Assembly (NCBI GenBank): GCA_035456985.1 | Contig: DATICE010000162.1 | Location: forward strand, 62,001-126,000 | Length of the DNA stretch: 64,000 bases | Direction of reading: 5' to 3' | Origin: SG8-41 sp035456985 | GTDB taxonomy: Bacteria; Pseudomonadota; Gammaproteobacteria; Burkholderiales; SG8-41 | In this document: positions 1 to 8,913 of the stretch, piece after piece | Position numbering within the stretch: the stretch's first letter is position 1 | How the letters are laid out: every line of letters begins with the position of its first letter | The notes under the pieces: model-generated | Seen by the model: the letters and a program-made list of their open reading frames with translations, nothing else | Database searches by the model: none | What the model was told of the DNA's origin: nothing | Position numbers and translations under genes: made by a program

Positions 1-158
1 AGCGGGTCCCATTCCAAGCGCGGTCGAGCATTGACGGGATGCGCCCGGATGTGCGAGCGCACGGCTTCACGCTCGGCTTCGGCGGAAACAGGTGTCTTCC
101 CCTGCCGCGCGCGGATGCGTGCCAGAATGCTTTCCCGTGCGTGTGTCCCGTCACTCAT
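1..158 (-). CDS. lutC: LutC/YkgG-type lactate utilization protein C (partial, N-terminus only)
   Basis: Only the first 52 codons are present; the rest lies beyond the left edge. The reading starts at an ATG at 156-158 and begins MSDGTHARESILARIRARQG, the usual amphipathic N-terminus of LUD-domain LutC proteins. LutC is the third subunit of the LutABC iron-sulfur L-lactate dehydrogenase. It starts 6 nt after the stop of the mmsA-type gene and is probably the last gene of the operon that also carries lutB and lutA. The family call rests on a short N-terminal match plus context, so it is likely but not certain. Confidence 0.72.
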   Translation of the reverse strand, partial: MSDGTHARESILARIRARQGKTPVSAEAEREAVRSHIRAHPVNARPRLEWDP

Positions 159-164
159 TACGTA

Positions 165-1685
165 TCACCCGAGCGTGGGCATGTTGAGCCCCGGCGCCGG
201 CGTGTCCTGGTGCGGCCAGCGGCTGGTGATGACCTTGGTGCGGGTGTAGAACTTGACGCCCTCCATGCCGTGCACGTGGAGGTCGCCGAAGAGCGAGCTC
301 TTCCAGCCGCCGAAGGAATAGAACGCCACGGGCACCGGAATCGGCACGTTCACGCCGACCATGCCGACCTGGATCTCGTTCTCGAAGCGCCGCGCGGCAC
401 CGCCCGACTCGGTGAAGATCGCCGTGCCGTTGGCGTAAGGGTTGCGATTGACGAGCGCGATCGCGTCCTCCAGCGTCGTCGCCCGCAGCACGACCAGCAC
501 CGGCCCGAAGATCTCGTCCCGGTAGATCTTCATTTCCGGAGTGACGTGGTCGAACAGCGTCGTGCCGAGAAAGTAGCCCTCATCGGATCCGCGGACCTTG
601 AGACCGCGGCCGTCAACGACAAGCTTCGCGCCCTCCTTCACCCCCTCGTCGATATAACCCGCGACTTTGTCGCGGTGCTGGGCGGTCACGAGCGGGCCCA
701 TGTCCACGCCTTCCTTGTCCCCGGGACCGACTACGATCGCCTCCGCTCTTTTCTTGAGCAGCTTCACGAGGGGATCGGCGGCGGCGCCGACCGCGACCAC
801 CGCGGAGATTGCCATGCAGCGCTCTCCCGCCGAGCCGTAGGCCGCGCCGATCAAGGCGTCGGCGGCGAACTCGAGATCGGCATCCGGCAGCACCACCGCG
901 TGGTTCTTCGCGCCGCCCAGGGCCTGAACCCGCTTGTGATTCTTCGCGCAGGTCTCGTAGATGTATTTTGCGATCGGAGTGGATCCGACGAAGGACACCG
1001 CGTGGATGCCGGGATGATTGAGGATCGCGTCCACGGCTTCCTTGTCGCCGTGCACGATGTTCAGCACCCCGTCGGGCAGGCCCGCATCCTTGAAGAGCTC
1101 CGCCATGCGCATCGAGGCCGACGGCACCTTCTCCGAGGGCTTGAGCACGAAGGCGTTGCCGCATGCGATCGCCACCGGGAACATCCACAGCGGCACCATC
1201 ACCGGGAAGTTGAAGGGCGTGATGCCGGCGCACACTCCGACCGGCTGGCGCACCGTGTGGCAGTCCACGCCCGAGCCGACGTTCTCCGAGTGCTCGCCCT
1301 TCAGCAGATGGGGCACGCCGCAGGCGAATTCGACCACCTCGATCCCGCGCTGGACCGAGCCCATCGCATCGGGGAGGGTCTTGCCGTGCTCCTCGGTGAC
1401 GAGCGCGGCGAGCTCCTTCTGGTGCGCCTGCATCAGCTGCAGGAATTTCTGCATCACGCGCGCGCGCCGCAGCGGCGGCGTCTCGCCCCAGCCGGGAGCC
1501 GCCGCCGTCGCGGCCTTCACTGCGTTATCGATATCGGCCGCATTGCAAAACGGAACCTTGCGGACGACGGCGCCGGTGGCGGGATTGGTGACCGTCCCGT
1601 AACGGGTGCTCATGGCGGGATGCTGCCTGCCGAAGACCCACAACGGCACGCTCGCCACGTTCTGACGCTCTCCGGGCTTGTTCAT
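165..1685 (-). CDS. mmsA: CoA-acylating methylmalonate-semialdehyde dehydrogenase
   Basis: A 506-residue aldehyde dehydrogenase of the MMSDH type, which oxidises (methyl)malonate semialdehyde to propionyl- or acetyl-CoA with NAD in valine or beta-alanine catabolism. The catalytic cysteine lies in SAGERCMAIS (about residue 290). The usual general-base segment ELGGK is replaced by LGGAKNHAVV, which is diagnostic for the CoA-acylating subfamily. The first ATG is supported because the 26 residues before NPATG align by length with the family N-terminus (V/IPxxxxGRxxxxxSxRxG). It sits between lutB and lutC, 15 nt after lutB, so it is co-transcribed with the lut genes. Its true substrate in this operon may be another semialdehyde. 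Confidence 0.9.
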   Translation of the reverse strand: MNKPGERQNVASVPLWVFGRQHPAMSTRYGTVTNPATGAVVRKVPFCNAADIDNAVKAATAAAPGWGETPPLRRARVMQKFLQLMQAHQKELAALVTEEHGKTLPDAMGSVQRGIEVVEFACGVPHLLKGEHSENVGSGVDCHTVRQPVGVCAGITPFNFPVMVPLWMFPVAIACGNAFVLKPSEKVPSASMRMAELFKDAGLPDGVLNIVHGDKEAVDAILNHPGIHAVSFVGSTPIAKYIYETCAKNHKRVQALGGAKNHAVVLPDADLEFAADALIGAAYGSAGERCMAISAVVAVGAAADPLVKLLKKRAEAIVVGPGDKEGVDMGPLVTAQHRDKVAGYIDEGVKEGAKLVVDGRGLKVRGSDEGYFLGTTLFDHVTPEMKIYRDEIFGPVLVVLRATTLEDAIALVNRNPYANGTAIFTESGGAARRFENEIQVGMVGVNVPIPVPVAFYSFGGWKSSLFGDLHVHGMEGVKFYTRTKVITSRWPHQDTPAPGLNMPTLG

Positions 1686-1700
1686 GGCAGATTCCTCGAA

Positions 1701-3104
1701 TCAGTTTCGCCGTTTACCATACAGCTCGCGGAAGGTGCGGCCCTGCGGCGCCGGAAAATCGCGCCCATCGGTCCAGCCCCCGGCGAGCGGGAGGCGATGG
1801 ATCAGCTTTCCCCGGCCGCCGATAATGGACAGCATGCGCGCGCCGAGCGCAGTCATCATCGCATAGATCGCCGGGCGCAGCGCCACCCAGCCCCAAAGCG
1901 CGAGCCCGAGCCGCTCGGGCCACGGCTTGAGCCTTTCCTCGAACTGCCGCTCGCGCAGCTTCCTCATGAGATCGGGCAGCGGAATCTTCACCGGGCAGAC
2001 CACGCCGCACTGGTTGCAGAAGGTCGCCGCATTGGGCAGATCGAGCGCGTTTGCGAGCCCCACGTAGCTCGGCGTCAGCACCGAGCCCATCGGGCCGGGA
2101 TAGACCCAGCCGTAGGCGTGGCCGCCCACGCTCTGGTACACCGGGCAGTGGTTCATGCAGGCGCCGCAGCGTATGCAGCGCAGCATCGGCTGCAGGTCGC
2201 TTCCCAGCATCTCGACTCGCCCGCCGTCGAGCAGGATGACGTGGAAGTGCTCCGGCCCGTCGCGATCGCCCTCCCCCTTCACACCGGTCGTGACCGAGAT
2301 GTAGTTGGAGATGGTCTGCCCCGTGCCGTGCGCCGGCAGCAGCCGCATCAGCGTTGATGCGTCCTCCAGCGTCGGCACCACTTTCTCGATGCCGGTGATC
2401 GCGACGTGCACGCGCGGCAGCGTGGTCACCAGGCGCCCGTTTCCCTCGTTGGTCACGATGAGCGTGGAGCCGGTCTCCGCCACGAGGAAATTCGCGCCGG
2501 AGATTCCCATCCCCGCGGTCAGGAACTCACGGCGCAGCATCTCTCGCGCTTCGCGGGTCAACGCCGCGATGTCGGTCTTGCGCGGGGTGCGATGCTTTGC
2601 CTCGAACAGGTCGGAGACCTCGTCGCGGGTCTTGTGCACGACCGGCGCGACGATGTGCGAAGGCGGCTCTTTCGCCAGTTGCAGGATGTACTCGCCGAGA
2701 TCGGTTTCCACGACCTCGACTCCCGCCGCTTCGAGCGCCTCGTTCAGCGCGCACTCCTCCGTGACCATGGACTTCGACTTGACGGCCTTCTTGACGCCGT
2801 GCCCGCGCGCGATCTCGCACACGATCCGGTTCACGTCCTCGCGGGTCTGCGCCCAATGCACGACGGCTCCGCGCGCCACGGCGTTGCGCTCGAACTCCTC
2901 GAGATAAGCATCGAGATCGGCGAGCGCGCGGTCGCGAATCGCGGCGGCGGCGGAACGGATTTCCTCGTAATTGCCGAGCTCGGCCACGCGCTCGGCGCGC
3001 CCGCGCACGAAGTTGCCCTGCAGCCGCTTAAGGGCGGACTGAAGGTTGGCGTTGGTGAGCTTGGCGCCCGCCGACGCTTTGAAGTGCATGGACGTGATCT
3101 GCAT
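1701..3104 (-). CDS. lutB: LutB/YkgF-type iron-sulfur lactate utilization protein
   Basis: A 467-residue LutB homologue: an N-terminal LUD domain (residues about 60-290, with ETGSTLIVTNEGNGR) followed by a ferredoxin-like domain. The cysteine clusters CIRCGACMNHCP and CNQCGVVCP provide ligands for two 4Fe-4S clusters. With LutA and LutC it forms the cytoplasmic flavin-independent lactate dehydrogenase that passes electrons towards quinone. The gene is 7 nt downstream of the enolase-superfamily gene and 15 nt upstream of mmsA. Unusually, it is separated from lutA by two unrelated enzymes; in the standard operon lutA, lutB and lutC are adjacent. Confidence 0.9.
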   Translation of the reverse strand: MQITSMHFKASAGAKLTNANLQSALKRLQGNFVRGRAERVAELGNYEEIRSAAAAIRDRALADLDAYLEEFERNAVARGAVVHWAQTREDVNRIVCEIARGHGVKKAVKSKSMVTEECALNEALEAAGVEVVETDLGEYILQLAKEPPSHIVAPVVHKTRDEVSDLFEAKHRTPRKTDIAALTREAREMLRREFLTAGMGISGANFLVAETGSTLIVTNEGNGRLVTTLPRVHVAITGIEKVVPTLEDASTLMRLLPAHGTGQTISNYISVTTGVKGEGDRDGPEHFHVILLDGGRVEMLGSDLQPMLRCIRCGACMNHCPVYQSVGGHAYGWVYPGPMGSVLTPSYVGLANALDLPNAATFCNQCGVVCPVKIPLPDLMRKLRERQFEERLKPWPERLGLALWGWVALRPAIYAMMTALGARMLSIIGGRGKLIHRLPLAGGWTDGRDFPAPQGRTFRELYGKRRN

Positions 3105-3111
3105 GGTCCTC

Positions 3112-4209
3112 TCAGCTCATGCGGTAGCGGCGAACGGCGTCCGCGTTCCAGGCGAGACCGTTGCCCGGCCGTGTGTTTAGGTTCGCGTTTCCGTCGACGA
3201 TCCGCAATGGCTCTTCGAGGAGCGCATTCCCCCAGTCCACGTACTCCAGCCAGTGCGCCGTCGGCGTCACCGTGAGGAGATGCGCGCTCACCTCCGGGTA
3301 GAGGTGCGAGGACATCTTGATCTTCCTTGCCGCGGCCACCTCGGCCGCGCGCCTCCAGCCGGTGACTCCGCCGATCCGCTCCAGGTCCGGCATCACGTAA
3401 TCGCAGCACTGCGCGGCAAGCGCCCGTTCCATGTCGTGCGGGAGCGAGAAGTTTTCGCCGATCTGCACCGGTGTCGCGAGCGCGCGCGCGATCTCCGCAC
3501 ACCCCGCGAAATCGTCGTGCCGGATCGGCTCCTCGATCCAGTAGACGCCCTCCCCCTCTAGCGCACGGCCGCGCCGGAGCGCCTCCTCGACAGTCAGAGC
3601 CTGGTTGTAATCCACCATGAGCTTGATGTCGGCTGGTATGCGCAAGCGCACCGCGCGCGCCGCCGCGAGATCGGCTTCCAGCGTCGGATACCCGAGCCGG
3701 AGCTTGATCGCGCGGAAGCCGCCGGCGAGGAGCTTCTGCGCCTCGTCCGCCACGGCAGCGGGATCGTCCTTCAGTCCCAACCCGCAGCTGTTATACGCGG
3801 GCACGGGTCGTGGCGTTCCGCCGAGGTAGGACGCGAGCGGCATCCCCGCGGCCTTTGCCACCGCGTCCCAGGCCGCCACGTCGAACATCGCCATTGCCAT
3901 GCGCACGATGCCCTGCACTCCGATCAGCACGAAACGTTTCGCGAGCTTTGCCCACAGGACGGCCGGCTCCACCCGGTCGCCCTTGACCGTTCGCAGCACC
4001 TCCTCGAGCAGGACCGCGATCGCGGGCGCTGCGGCGGGGAGATAACAGAACTGCCACGCGTGCCCCGTCACGCCCTCCTCGGTTTCGAGATCCACGAGCA
4101 GCAGCGGCGCCTCGCGCACCGCTTGCTGGCTGGTGCCGAGCACGTACGTCATCGGCACCTTCACACCGACGGCGCGGATGTTGCGGACGGTGATTTTGGG
4201 CGGCGTCAC
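3112..4209 (-). CDS. Enolase superfamily (mandelate racemase/muconate lactonizing type) enzyme
   Basis: A 365-residue protein starting at a GTG (4207-4209) that overlaps the TGA of the panE-like gene (GTGA), giving translational coupling. The MR-type active site is visible: K169 and R171 in IKLRLG, metal ligands D200 (VDYNQ), E226 (WIEEP) and E252 (IGEN), and base H302 (SSHLYPE). This fits a proton-abstracting dehydratase or racemase acting on a sugar acid or 2-hydroxy acid. The Kx(R) pair differs from the KxK of mandelate racemase, so the exact substrate cannot be read. It lies between lutA/panE and lutB and should act in the same pathway. Confidence 0.85.
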   Translation of the reverse strand: MTPPKITVRNIRAVGVKVPMTYVLGTSQQAVREAPLLLVDLETEEGVTGHAWQFCYLPAAAPAIAVLLEEVLRTVKGDRVEPAVLWAKLAKRFVLIGVQGIVRMAMAMFDVAAWDAVAKAAGMPLASYLGGTPRPVPAYNSCGLGLKDDPAAVADEAQKLLAGGFRAIKLRLGYPTLEADLAAARAVRLRIPADIKLMVDYNQALTVEEALRRGRALEGEGVYWIEEPIRHDDFAGCAEIARALATPVQIGENFSLPHDMERALAAQCCDYVMPDLERIGGVTGWRRAAEVAAARKIKMSSHLYPEVSAHLLTVTPTAHWLEYVDWGNALLEEPLRIVDGNANLNTRPGNGLAWNADAVRRYRMS

Positions 4210-5129
4210 GCCTTCCGGCCCTGCGCATGCAGGATCAGAATATCCCGCGCCGCGCGATGGACGGGCGTCGGCACGCCAACGGCCGCGCCGAGCTCGACCA
4301 CGGAGCCTGAAAGCCACTCCACTTCCAGAGGGTTGCCGCGCTCGAGATCGAGCTGCATTGAAGCCGTCATCGTCGACGGCAGCGTGTCCACGAACGCCAT
4401 GCGTTCTTCGGCGAAGTCTTCCGGGAGGCGGATCCCATGGGCCCGGCCCACGGCCGCGGCTTCGCGTAACGCGTCGAGGTAGAACTTGCGGGTCATGGGA
4501 TGACTGCGAATCGGGCCGATCGGCAGGCGAATGGTCGCGGTGACGGCGGCCATAGCCACCAGGAACACGAATTTCTCCCAGAGCGTGCGGCGGATATCGT
4601 CGGAAATCGCAGCGTCGAGACCGCCTTTCCGGCACCACTCGAGCAACGCCTCGGCGCGCTTCGAGCGCCGGCCGCTGTATTCGCCGAACACCACCCTCTG
4701 CATGGTTCCGGTGTGCTGGATCACGCCGGGACGGGAAATCGCGGTCCCCATGTACGCGACGCCGCCCATCAACGCCTTCTCGCCGATGATGGGGCGCAGG
4801 ATGTCGTCCTTCACCACGCCGTTCTGGAGCGAGATCACGCCGGTTTCCGGACCGATGAGCGGCAGGATCTGGCGCGCCGCGGAATCAGTATCCCAGAGCT
4901 TGACCGAAAAGATGACTATATCGACCTGTCCCAGCGTCGCCGGATCGTCGGTCACTTGCACCGTGCGGAGGCGCACGTTCTCGACCTGACTTTCGAGCTT
5001 GAGGCCATGCTCGCGCATTGCGGCGAGATGCGCCCCGCGGGCAATGAAAGACACGTCGCAACCTGCGTGCGCGAGGCGGGCTCCGATCAGCCCACCCACG
5101 CCGCCAGAACCCATCATTGCTATTTTCAT
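4206..5129 (-). CDS. 2-dehydropantoate 2-reductase family (ApbA/PanE-like) protein
   Basis: A 307-residue NADPH-dependent reductase with the N-terminal Rossmann motif MKIAMMGSGGVGG and the C-terminal ketopantoate-reductase domain (conserved LWEKFVFLVAMAA). The family reduces ketopantoate to pantoate, but paralogues in catabolic operons act on other 2-oxo acids. The location between lutA (ATGA overlap) and the enolase-superfamily gene (GTGA overlap) argues for a catabolic 2-oxo/2-hydroxy acid role rather than pantothenate synthesis. panB and panC are found elsewhere, at about 31-33 kb, without panE. Confidence 0.85.
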   Translation of the reverse strand: MKIAMMGSGGVGGLIGARLAHAGCDVSFIARGAHLAAMREHGLKLESQVENVRLRTVQVTDDPATLGQVDIVIFSVKLWDTDSAARQILPLIGPETGVISLQNGVVKDDILRPIIGEKALMGGVAYMGTAISRPGVIQHTGTMQRVVFGEYSGRRSKRAEALLEWCRKGGLDAAISDDIRRTLWEKFVFLVAMAAVTATIRLPIGPIRSHPMTRKFYLDALREAAAVGRAHGIRLPEDFAEERMAFVDTLPSTMTASMQLDLERGNPLEVEWLSGSVVELGAAVGVPTPVHRAARDILILHAQGRKA

Positions 5130-5854
5130 AATCCCTCCCCTGCGAGCACTTCGGCAACGTGGAGCACTTTCGTCTTCGTGTCACCTCGCCGCCGCAGCCG
5201 GCCCTCGATGTTGAGCATGCAGCCGAGGTCCCCCAGCACCACCGCGTCGGCGCCGCTGGCGGCAACATTGGCGCACTTGCGCTCGGCAATATGGGTGGAG
5301 ATCTCGCCGAACTTCAGGGCGAAGGTGCCGCCGAAGCCGCAGCAGGTCTCGGCCTCCTCCATCTCCCTGAGCGTCAATCCCGGCAGGCTCGCGAGCAGCT
5401 TGCGGGGCTGGGCCTTGACGCCGAGCTCGCGCAGGCCCGCGCACGAATCATGGTATGTGATGGTGCCCTTGAACGATCCCGGCGCGCGATCGAGCTTGAC
5501 CACGCTCGCGAGAAAATCGGTCAATTCATAAGTGCGAGCGGACAGCCGCTTCACGCGCTCGAGCGTGCCGGATTCGTCGCGGAACAGCTCCGGGTAATGG
5601 GCGCGGATCATTCCGCCGCAGGAGCCCGAGGGGACGACGACATAATCGAAGCCCTCAAACTCGTCGAGCACCTTGGCCGCAAGCGCCCGGGCGGATCCGC
5701 GGTCCCCGGAGTTGTACCCGGGCTGGCCGCAGCACGTCTGCGCGCGCGGGACGACGACTTCGCACCCGGCGGCCTCCAGCAGCTTGATCGCGGCAAACCC
5801 GATGCGTGGCCGCATCAGGTCCACGAGGCAGGTGATGAAAAGCCCGACGCGCAC
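5126..5854 (-). CDS. lutA: LutA-type cysteine-rich (CCG domain) lactate utilization protein
   Basis: A 242-residue (Fe-S)-binding protein with two CCG-type domains: QTCCGQPGYNSG near residue 42 and ETCCGFGGTF near residue 165, each preceded by conserved cysteines. This is the LutA/YkgE subunit of the lactate oxidation complex, related to the GlpC/HdrB cysteine-rich domains. The start is GTG at 5852-5854. It is 6 nt after the Bug gene and its TGA overlaps the ATG of the panE-like gene, so all belong to one transcript. Confidence 0.9.
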   Translation of the reverse strand: MRVGLFITCLVDLMRPRIGFAAIKLLEAAGCEVVVPRAQTCCGQPGYNSGDRGSARALAAKVLDEFEGFDYVVVPSGSCGGMIRAHYPELFRDESGTLERVKRLSARTYELTDFLASVVKLDRAPGSFKGTITYHDSCAGLRELGVKAQPRKLLASLPGLTLREMEEAETCCGFGGTFALKFGEISTHIAERKCANVAASGADAVVLGDLGCMLNIEGRLRRRGDTKTKVLHVAEVLAGEGL

Positions 5855-5860
5855 GATCGA

Positions 5861-6826
5861 TTACTGGCGGATGCCGAGCGCGGTGACGAGCTTCTCGTAG
5901 AGCTCGTACTGCTCGCGCACGTACTGCTCGGTCGCGGCGGGCGAACGGATCGCCACAACGCCTCCGATCCGGGCGTTGCCCGCGATCCAGTCCGGGTCCT
6001 TGGCAAGACGCGCGAACACCTCCGTCCAGCGGCTCACGATCGCACTGGACACTCCCGGTGGTCCCATGAGCGCGGTCCAGCCGACGATCTTCTCCATGTC
6101 CGGATAGCCCGCCTCGCGCGCGCTCGGTACGCCGGGCAGGTCGGCGATGCGCACCGGCGAGACGAAGAGCGTGCGCAGCCTGCCCGCCTTCGCCAGCGGA
6201 ATCACGGTGGGCGCGTTGTTGCACGCAAAATTCACCTCGCCGCCGAGAACGGCGGTGGTGACCTCTCCCCCGCTCTTGTAGTGAATGCCGACCGCGTGGT
6301 CCTTGGTCAGCCCGGCGAGCGTCATCAGGTACTGCGCAGCCATGTTCTGGCTGGTGGCGACGCCGGCGGTCGAAAAATTGAGCTTGCCGGGACTGCGGCG
6401 GATCTCGCCGATGAGGTCGGCCGCCGTCTTGTGGGGCGAGTCGCTTCTCACGAAGCAGACATACGGGTTCAGCTCGATCATCGAGATCATCGTGAACTCG
6501 TTCCACTTGTACGGGAGCTTCGAGTCGAGCGCGGGCAGGATCGCGTGCGTGGCGATGCGAGCCACCAGCAGCGTATAGCCATCGGGAACCGCGTTCTTCA
6601 CCAGATTCGCGGCGATTGCGCCCGAGGCGCCCACGCGATTGACCGACACGATCGGCACGTTGTTGAGATACTTCGCGGCAGTCTGCGCAACGTTGCGCCC
6701 GGATAGATCCGAATCGCCGCCCGCCCCGAACGGGATCACGAACTGGATGGGCCGCGTCGGATAAGTCTGCGCGAGCGCGCCCGCACAGACGAGCCCCAGG
6801 CCGGTTGCCAGAATCCAAGTCTTCAT
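5861..6826 (-). CDS. Bug family (TctC-like) tripartite tricarboxylate transporter substrate-binding protein
   Basis: A 321-residue periplasmic binding protein with an N-terminal signal peptide ending at about AGALA-QTYP. It has the Bug hallmarks YPTRPIQFVIPFGAGG and a C-terminal region ending in a conserved substrate-closing lobe. Bug proteins bind carboxylates and deliver them to TctAB membrane subunits. No tctA or tctB is present in the window, so this is an orphan binding protein. Its position directly upstream of lutA suggests it captures the hydroxy- or sugar-acid degraded by the operon. Confidence 0.9.
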   Translation of the reverse strand: MKTWILATGLGLVCAGALAQTYPTRPIQFVIPFGAGGDSDLSGRNVAQTAAKYLNNVPIVSVNRVGASGAIAANLVKNAVPDGYTLLVARIATHAILPALDSKLPYKWNEFTMISMIELNPYVCFVRSDSPHKTAADLIGEIRRSPGKLNFSTAGVATSQNMAAQYLMTLAGLTKDHAVGIHYKSGGEVTTAVLGGEVNFACNNAPTVIPLAKAGRLRTLFVSPVRIADLPGVPSAREAGYPDMEKIVGWTALMGPPGVSSAIVSRWTEVFARLAKDPDWIAGNARIGGVVAIRSPAATEQYVREQYELYEKLVTALGIRQ

Positions 6827-6851
6827 GCTCCTCCTCCCGTTGGGTCGCGGC

Positions 6852-7880
6852 CTACCGGTACAGGCCCTGCTTCTCGAGCCAGCCCTGGATCACGCCAGCA
6901 ACCTGGTCGCTGTTCCGATCCATCATCATCATGTGCGAGTTGCCCCGGATACCGATCTTGGGCAAATCCACAACCTCGTAGCGGCCGCCCGCCTGCCGCA
7001 CCTCCTCCAGGAATTGCACGCCGTTCGCCCTGATCTTGGGCCAGCGCGCATCGGACTCGATGTAATCGCCGTAAACCGCAAGTATCGGCACATTCCTCAG
7101 GCGGTCGACCTGCTTGCGGTCTCCGACACCTGCCGGCTCGACCAGTACCAGCGCTTTCACCTTCTCCGGACGCGCCTGGGCAACTCTCAGCCCGAACTGG
7201 CCTGACTGGGAATGAATCAGGACGACGCACGGGCACACCCTGTCCACCAGTTCCGTGTAGGCGGCGATGATGGCCGGATCCGTAGTGGTCCAGCGCGGTA
7301 CCCCCTGCCTGGTGAAATTGTCGTAACCCTCCGCGGGAAACTGGCTGCCGGGCAGCAGCTTCATCTTCGAAGGGTCCTTGTTGTAGGAGCCCCGACCGGC
7401 TCCGATCCGGAAGCGCTCGAACGGGTTCTCCTTGGTCAGGAACACGGGCTCCCCCTTGAAGATGTCGGGGTACATCGCCCAGCCCGAGCGCCCGCGCTCC
7501 ACCGCGTCGGAGTTGTAGACCGCCCAGCCTTTCTTGAGGAAGTAGTTGAGCCAGCCTTCACGCCCGTCAGGCGTGGTCTCATAAGTGACGCCGGTGAGCC
7601 CGCCCCCGTGCCACATCAGCAGCGGCAGCGCGCCGCGTTGGTCTTGCGGAATGAAGTACTGCACGTACATCTGCTCGACCTGGTAGACGCCGTTGGGATC
7701 CACCTTGGCGGGCACCCCGCCCGGAGTAAACACGATTTCCTTCACCGGCTTCCCCGAAATGACCACCTCGCGACCGCCCACATGGAAGGAGCCCATTTCT
7801 TTGAGCTGGATCGGCGCCTGCGAGCAGGCTGCCAGGAGTCCCGCAGCGAGCGCTGCGCATGAATGTCCGATCAGTTTCAT
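6852..7880 (-). CDS. Lipoprotein alpha/beta hydrolase (esterase-like)
   Basis: A 342-residue alpha/beta hydrolase with a lipoprotein signal (GLLAACS; lipidated Cys near residue 19). HGGG at about residue 90 is an oxyanion-hole segment, HSQSGQFG holds the nucleophile elbow serine, and a late GNSHMMMMD histidine could complete the triad. It is probably exported and membrane-anchored, hydrolysing an ester or lactone outside the cytoplasm. A GGGAGG-like ribosome site lies 9 nt before the ATG. It is the first gene of the left operon, 25 nt before the Bug gene, so it may release the acid that the Bug protein then binds. The substrate is unknown. Confidence 0.78.
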   Translation of the reverse strand: MKLIGHSCAALAAGLLAACSQAPIQLKEMGSFHVGGREVVISGKPVKEIVFTPGGVPAKVDPNGVYQVEQMYVQYFIPQDQRGALPLLMWHGGGLTGVTYETTPDGREGWLNYFLKKGWAVYNSDAVERGRSGWAMYPDIFKGEPVFLTKENPFERFRIGAGRGSYNKDPSKMKLLPGSQFPAEGYDNFTRQGVPRWTTTDPAIIAAYTELVDRVCPCVVLIHSQSGQFGLRVAQARPEKVKALVLVEPAGVGDRKQVDRLRNVPILAVYGDYIESDARWPKIRANGVQFLEEVRQAGGRYEVVDLPKIGIRGNSHMMMMDRNSDQVAGVIQGWLEKQGLYR

Positions 7881-7938
7881 CTATTAGCCTCCCAAGGTTG
7901 TGAATGCTTTGGTTGTGACCGTAAAATCGCCGCCGCGC

Positions 7939-8913
7939 TCAGATGCGCCACGGTCGCAGAAACGCCATGCGGTCCATTGAGCGCACTGTCAGCTGCCGCA
8001 CGGTCTTCCTGTGCAGCACGTGCAGCACGACCGCGGCCCCCGCCTCGCCGCTCGCCCATAGTCTCTGATAGAACTCGCTCTGGCGCCCCACCGCCTGTCC
8101 GCCCACTCCGAGTATGACGTCGCCCCGCGCGAGACCGGCCTGCTCCGCCGGCGACTGGGGCAGCACCCGCGTCACCACTACGTGTCCCTGGATCTCCTCG
8201 GAATAGACGCCGAGCCAGGGCCGCGGCGGCTCGCGCCGGCGACCGGTCGCAAGAAGATCGGCGAGCAGCGGCTTCAAAAGGTCGATGGGGACGAACATGT
8301 TACCGGGAAACGCGGCGCCGATCTCGAGCGCGTCGCTGACCCAGAGCGAGCCCACTCCCACCAGCTTGCCGTCTGCATCGAGCAGTGCCGCGCCGCTGTG
8401 CTCGAAGCGCGGCGGTGCCGTGAATATCCCGCCTTCGATCATGTATTCCCACCAGCCGGTGAAGCGGCGGCGCGACACCACGCACGCGCGTGACCCGCCG
8501 CCGGCCGCGCCGTGGGCTGCGACCAGGACGGTCGCAAGCTCCCGCACCTCGGCCGAGTTCCCCACCTCCAGGGGCCGGCAGTCAATGCCGGCGCGCAGCA
8601 CGCCGAAGCCCGTGGCGTGGTCGTAGCCGATGACGCTCGCCGGAAAGACACGCCCGTCTCCGGCAACGACCAGGATGGAGCCCGCCTCGAGTATCAGGTA
8701 GCCGATCGTGACGATGAGCCCCTTCTCGCCGAACACCACCCCCGTGCCCTCGCGCTCGATCCCCAGGTTCTCGGCTGTGCGCGCATCCGGCACCGCCTTG
8801 ATGGAGAGCTTCACGACGCCTTCGAGCGGCACGTTGTCCGCACGCAGCTCGGGCACGGCGAGATGGGCAGCGCGCCAGGCGGAGAGGGCTGCGGTGAAGA
8901 AGGAGACGGTCAC
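7939..8913 (-). CDS. HtrA-like S1C-fold protein with PDZ domain, catalytic triad apparently lost
   Basis: A trypsin-like domain (about residues 30-210 from the GTG at 8911-8913) followed by a PDZ domain (RPWLGVYSEE... GDVILGVGG). The position of the catalytic His in HtrA (TNAHV) reads IVTIGYLI and the Asp position (DLAVL) reads TGFGVLR, while a Ser remains in EHSGAALLD. By eye the protein keeps the fold but lacks His and Asp, so it is probably a non-proteolytic sensor or scaffold. I recall a wider S1C-like family with this same pattern. An upstream in-frame TTG at 9024 is possible, but the extra residues look noncoding. It lies between greB and the lipoprotein hydrolase. Confidence 0.75.
   Translation of the reverse strand: MTVSFFTAALSAWRAAHLAVPELRADNVPLEGVVKLSIKAVPDARTAENLGIEREGTGVVFGEKGLIVTIGYLILEAGSILVVAGDGRVFPASVIGYDHATGFGVLRAGIDCRPLEVGNSAEVRELATVLVAAHGAAGGGSRACVVSRRRFTGWWEYMIEGGIFTAPPRFEHSGAALLDADGKLVGVGSLWVSDALEIGAAFPGNMFVPIDLLKPLLADLLATGRRREPPRPWLGVYSEEIQGHVVVTRVLPQSPAEQAGLARGDVILGVGGQAVGRQSEFYQRLWASGEAGAAVVLHVLHRKTVRQLTVRSMDRMAFLRPWRI

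Noticed and set aside
165..1613. Shorter start of the mmsA-type gene at the internal ATG (1611-1613)
   Set aside because: The residues before NPATG in the longer form align in length with the usual family N-terminus, so the first ATG was kept.
39..2357. Very long plus-strand open frame opposite mmsA and lutB
   Set aside because: It is antisense to two well-supported genes and its Arg/His/Ala-rich translation has no recognised motif. High GC makes such frames common; similar ones at 5159-6706, 25030-26649 and 56950-58695 were dismissed for the same reason.
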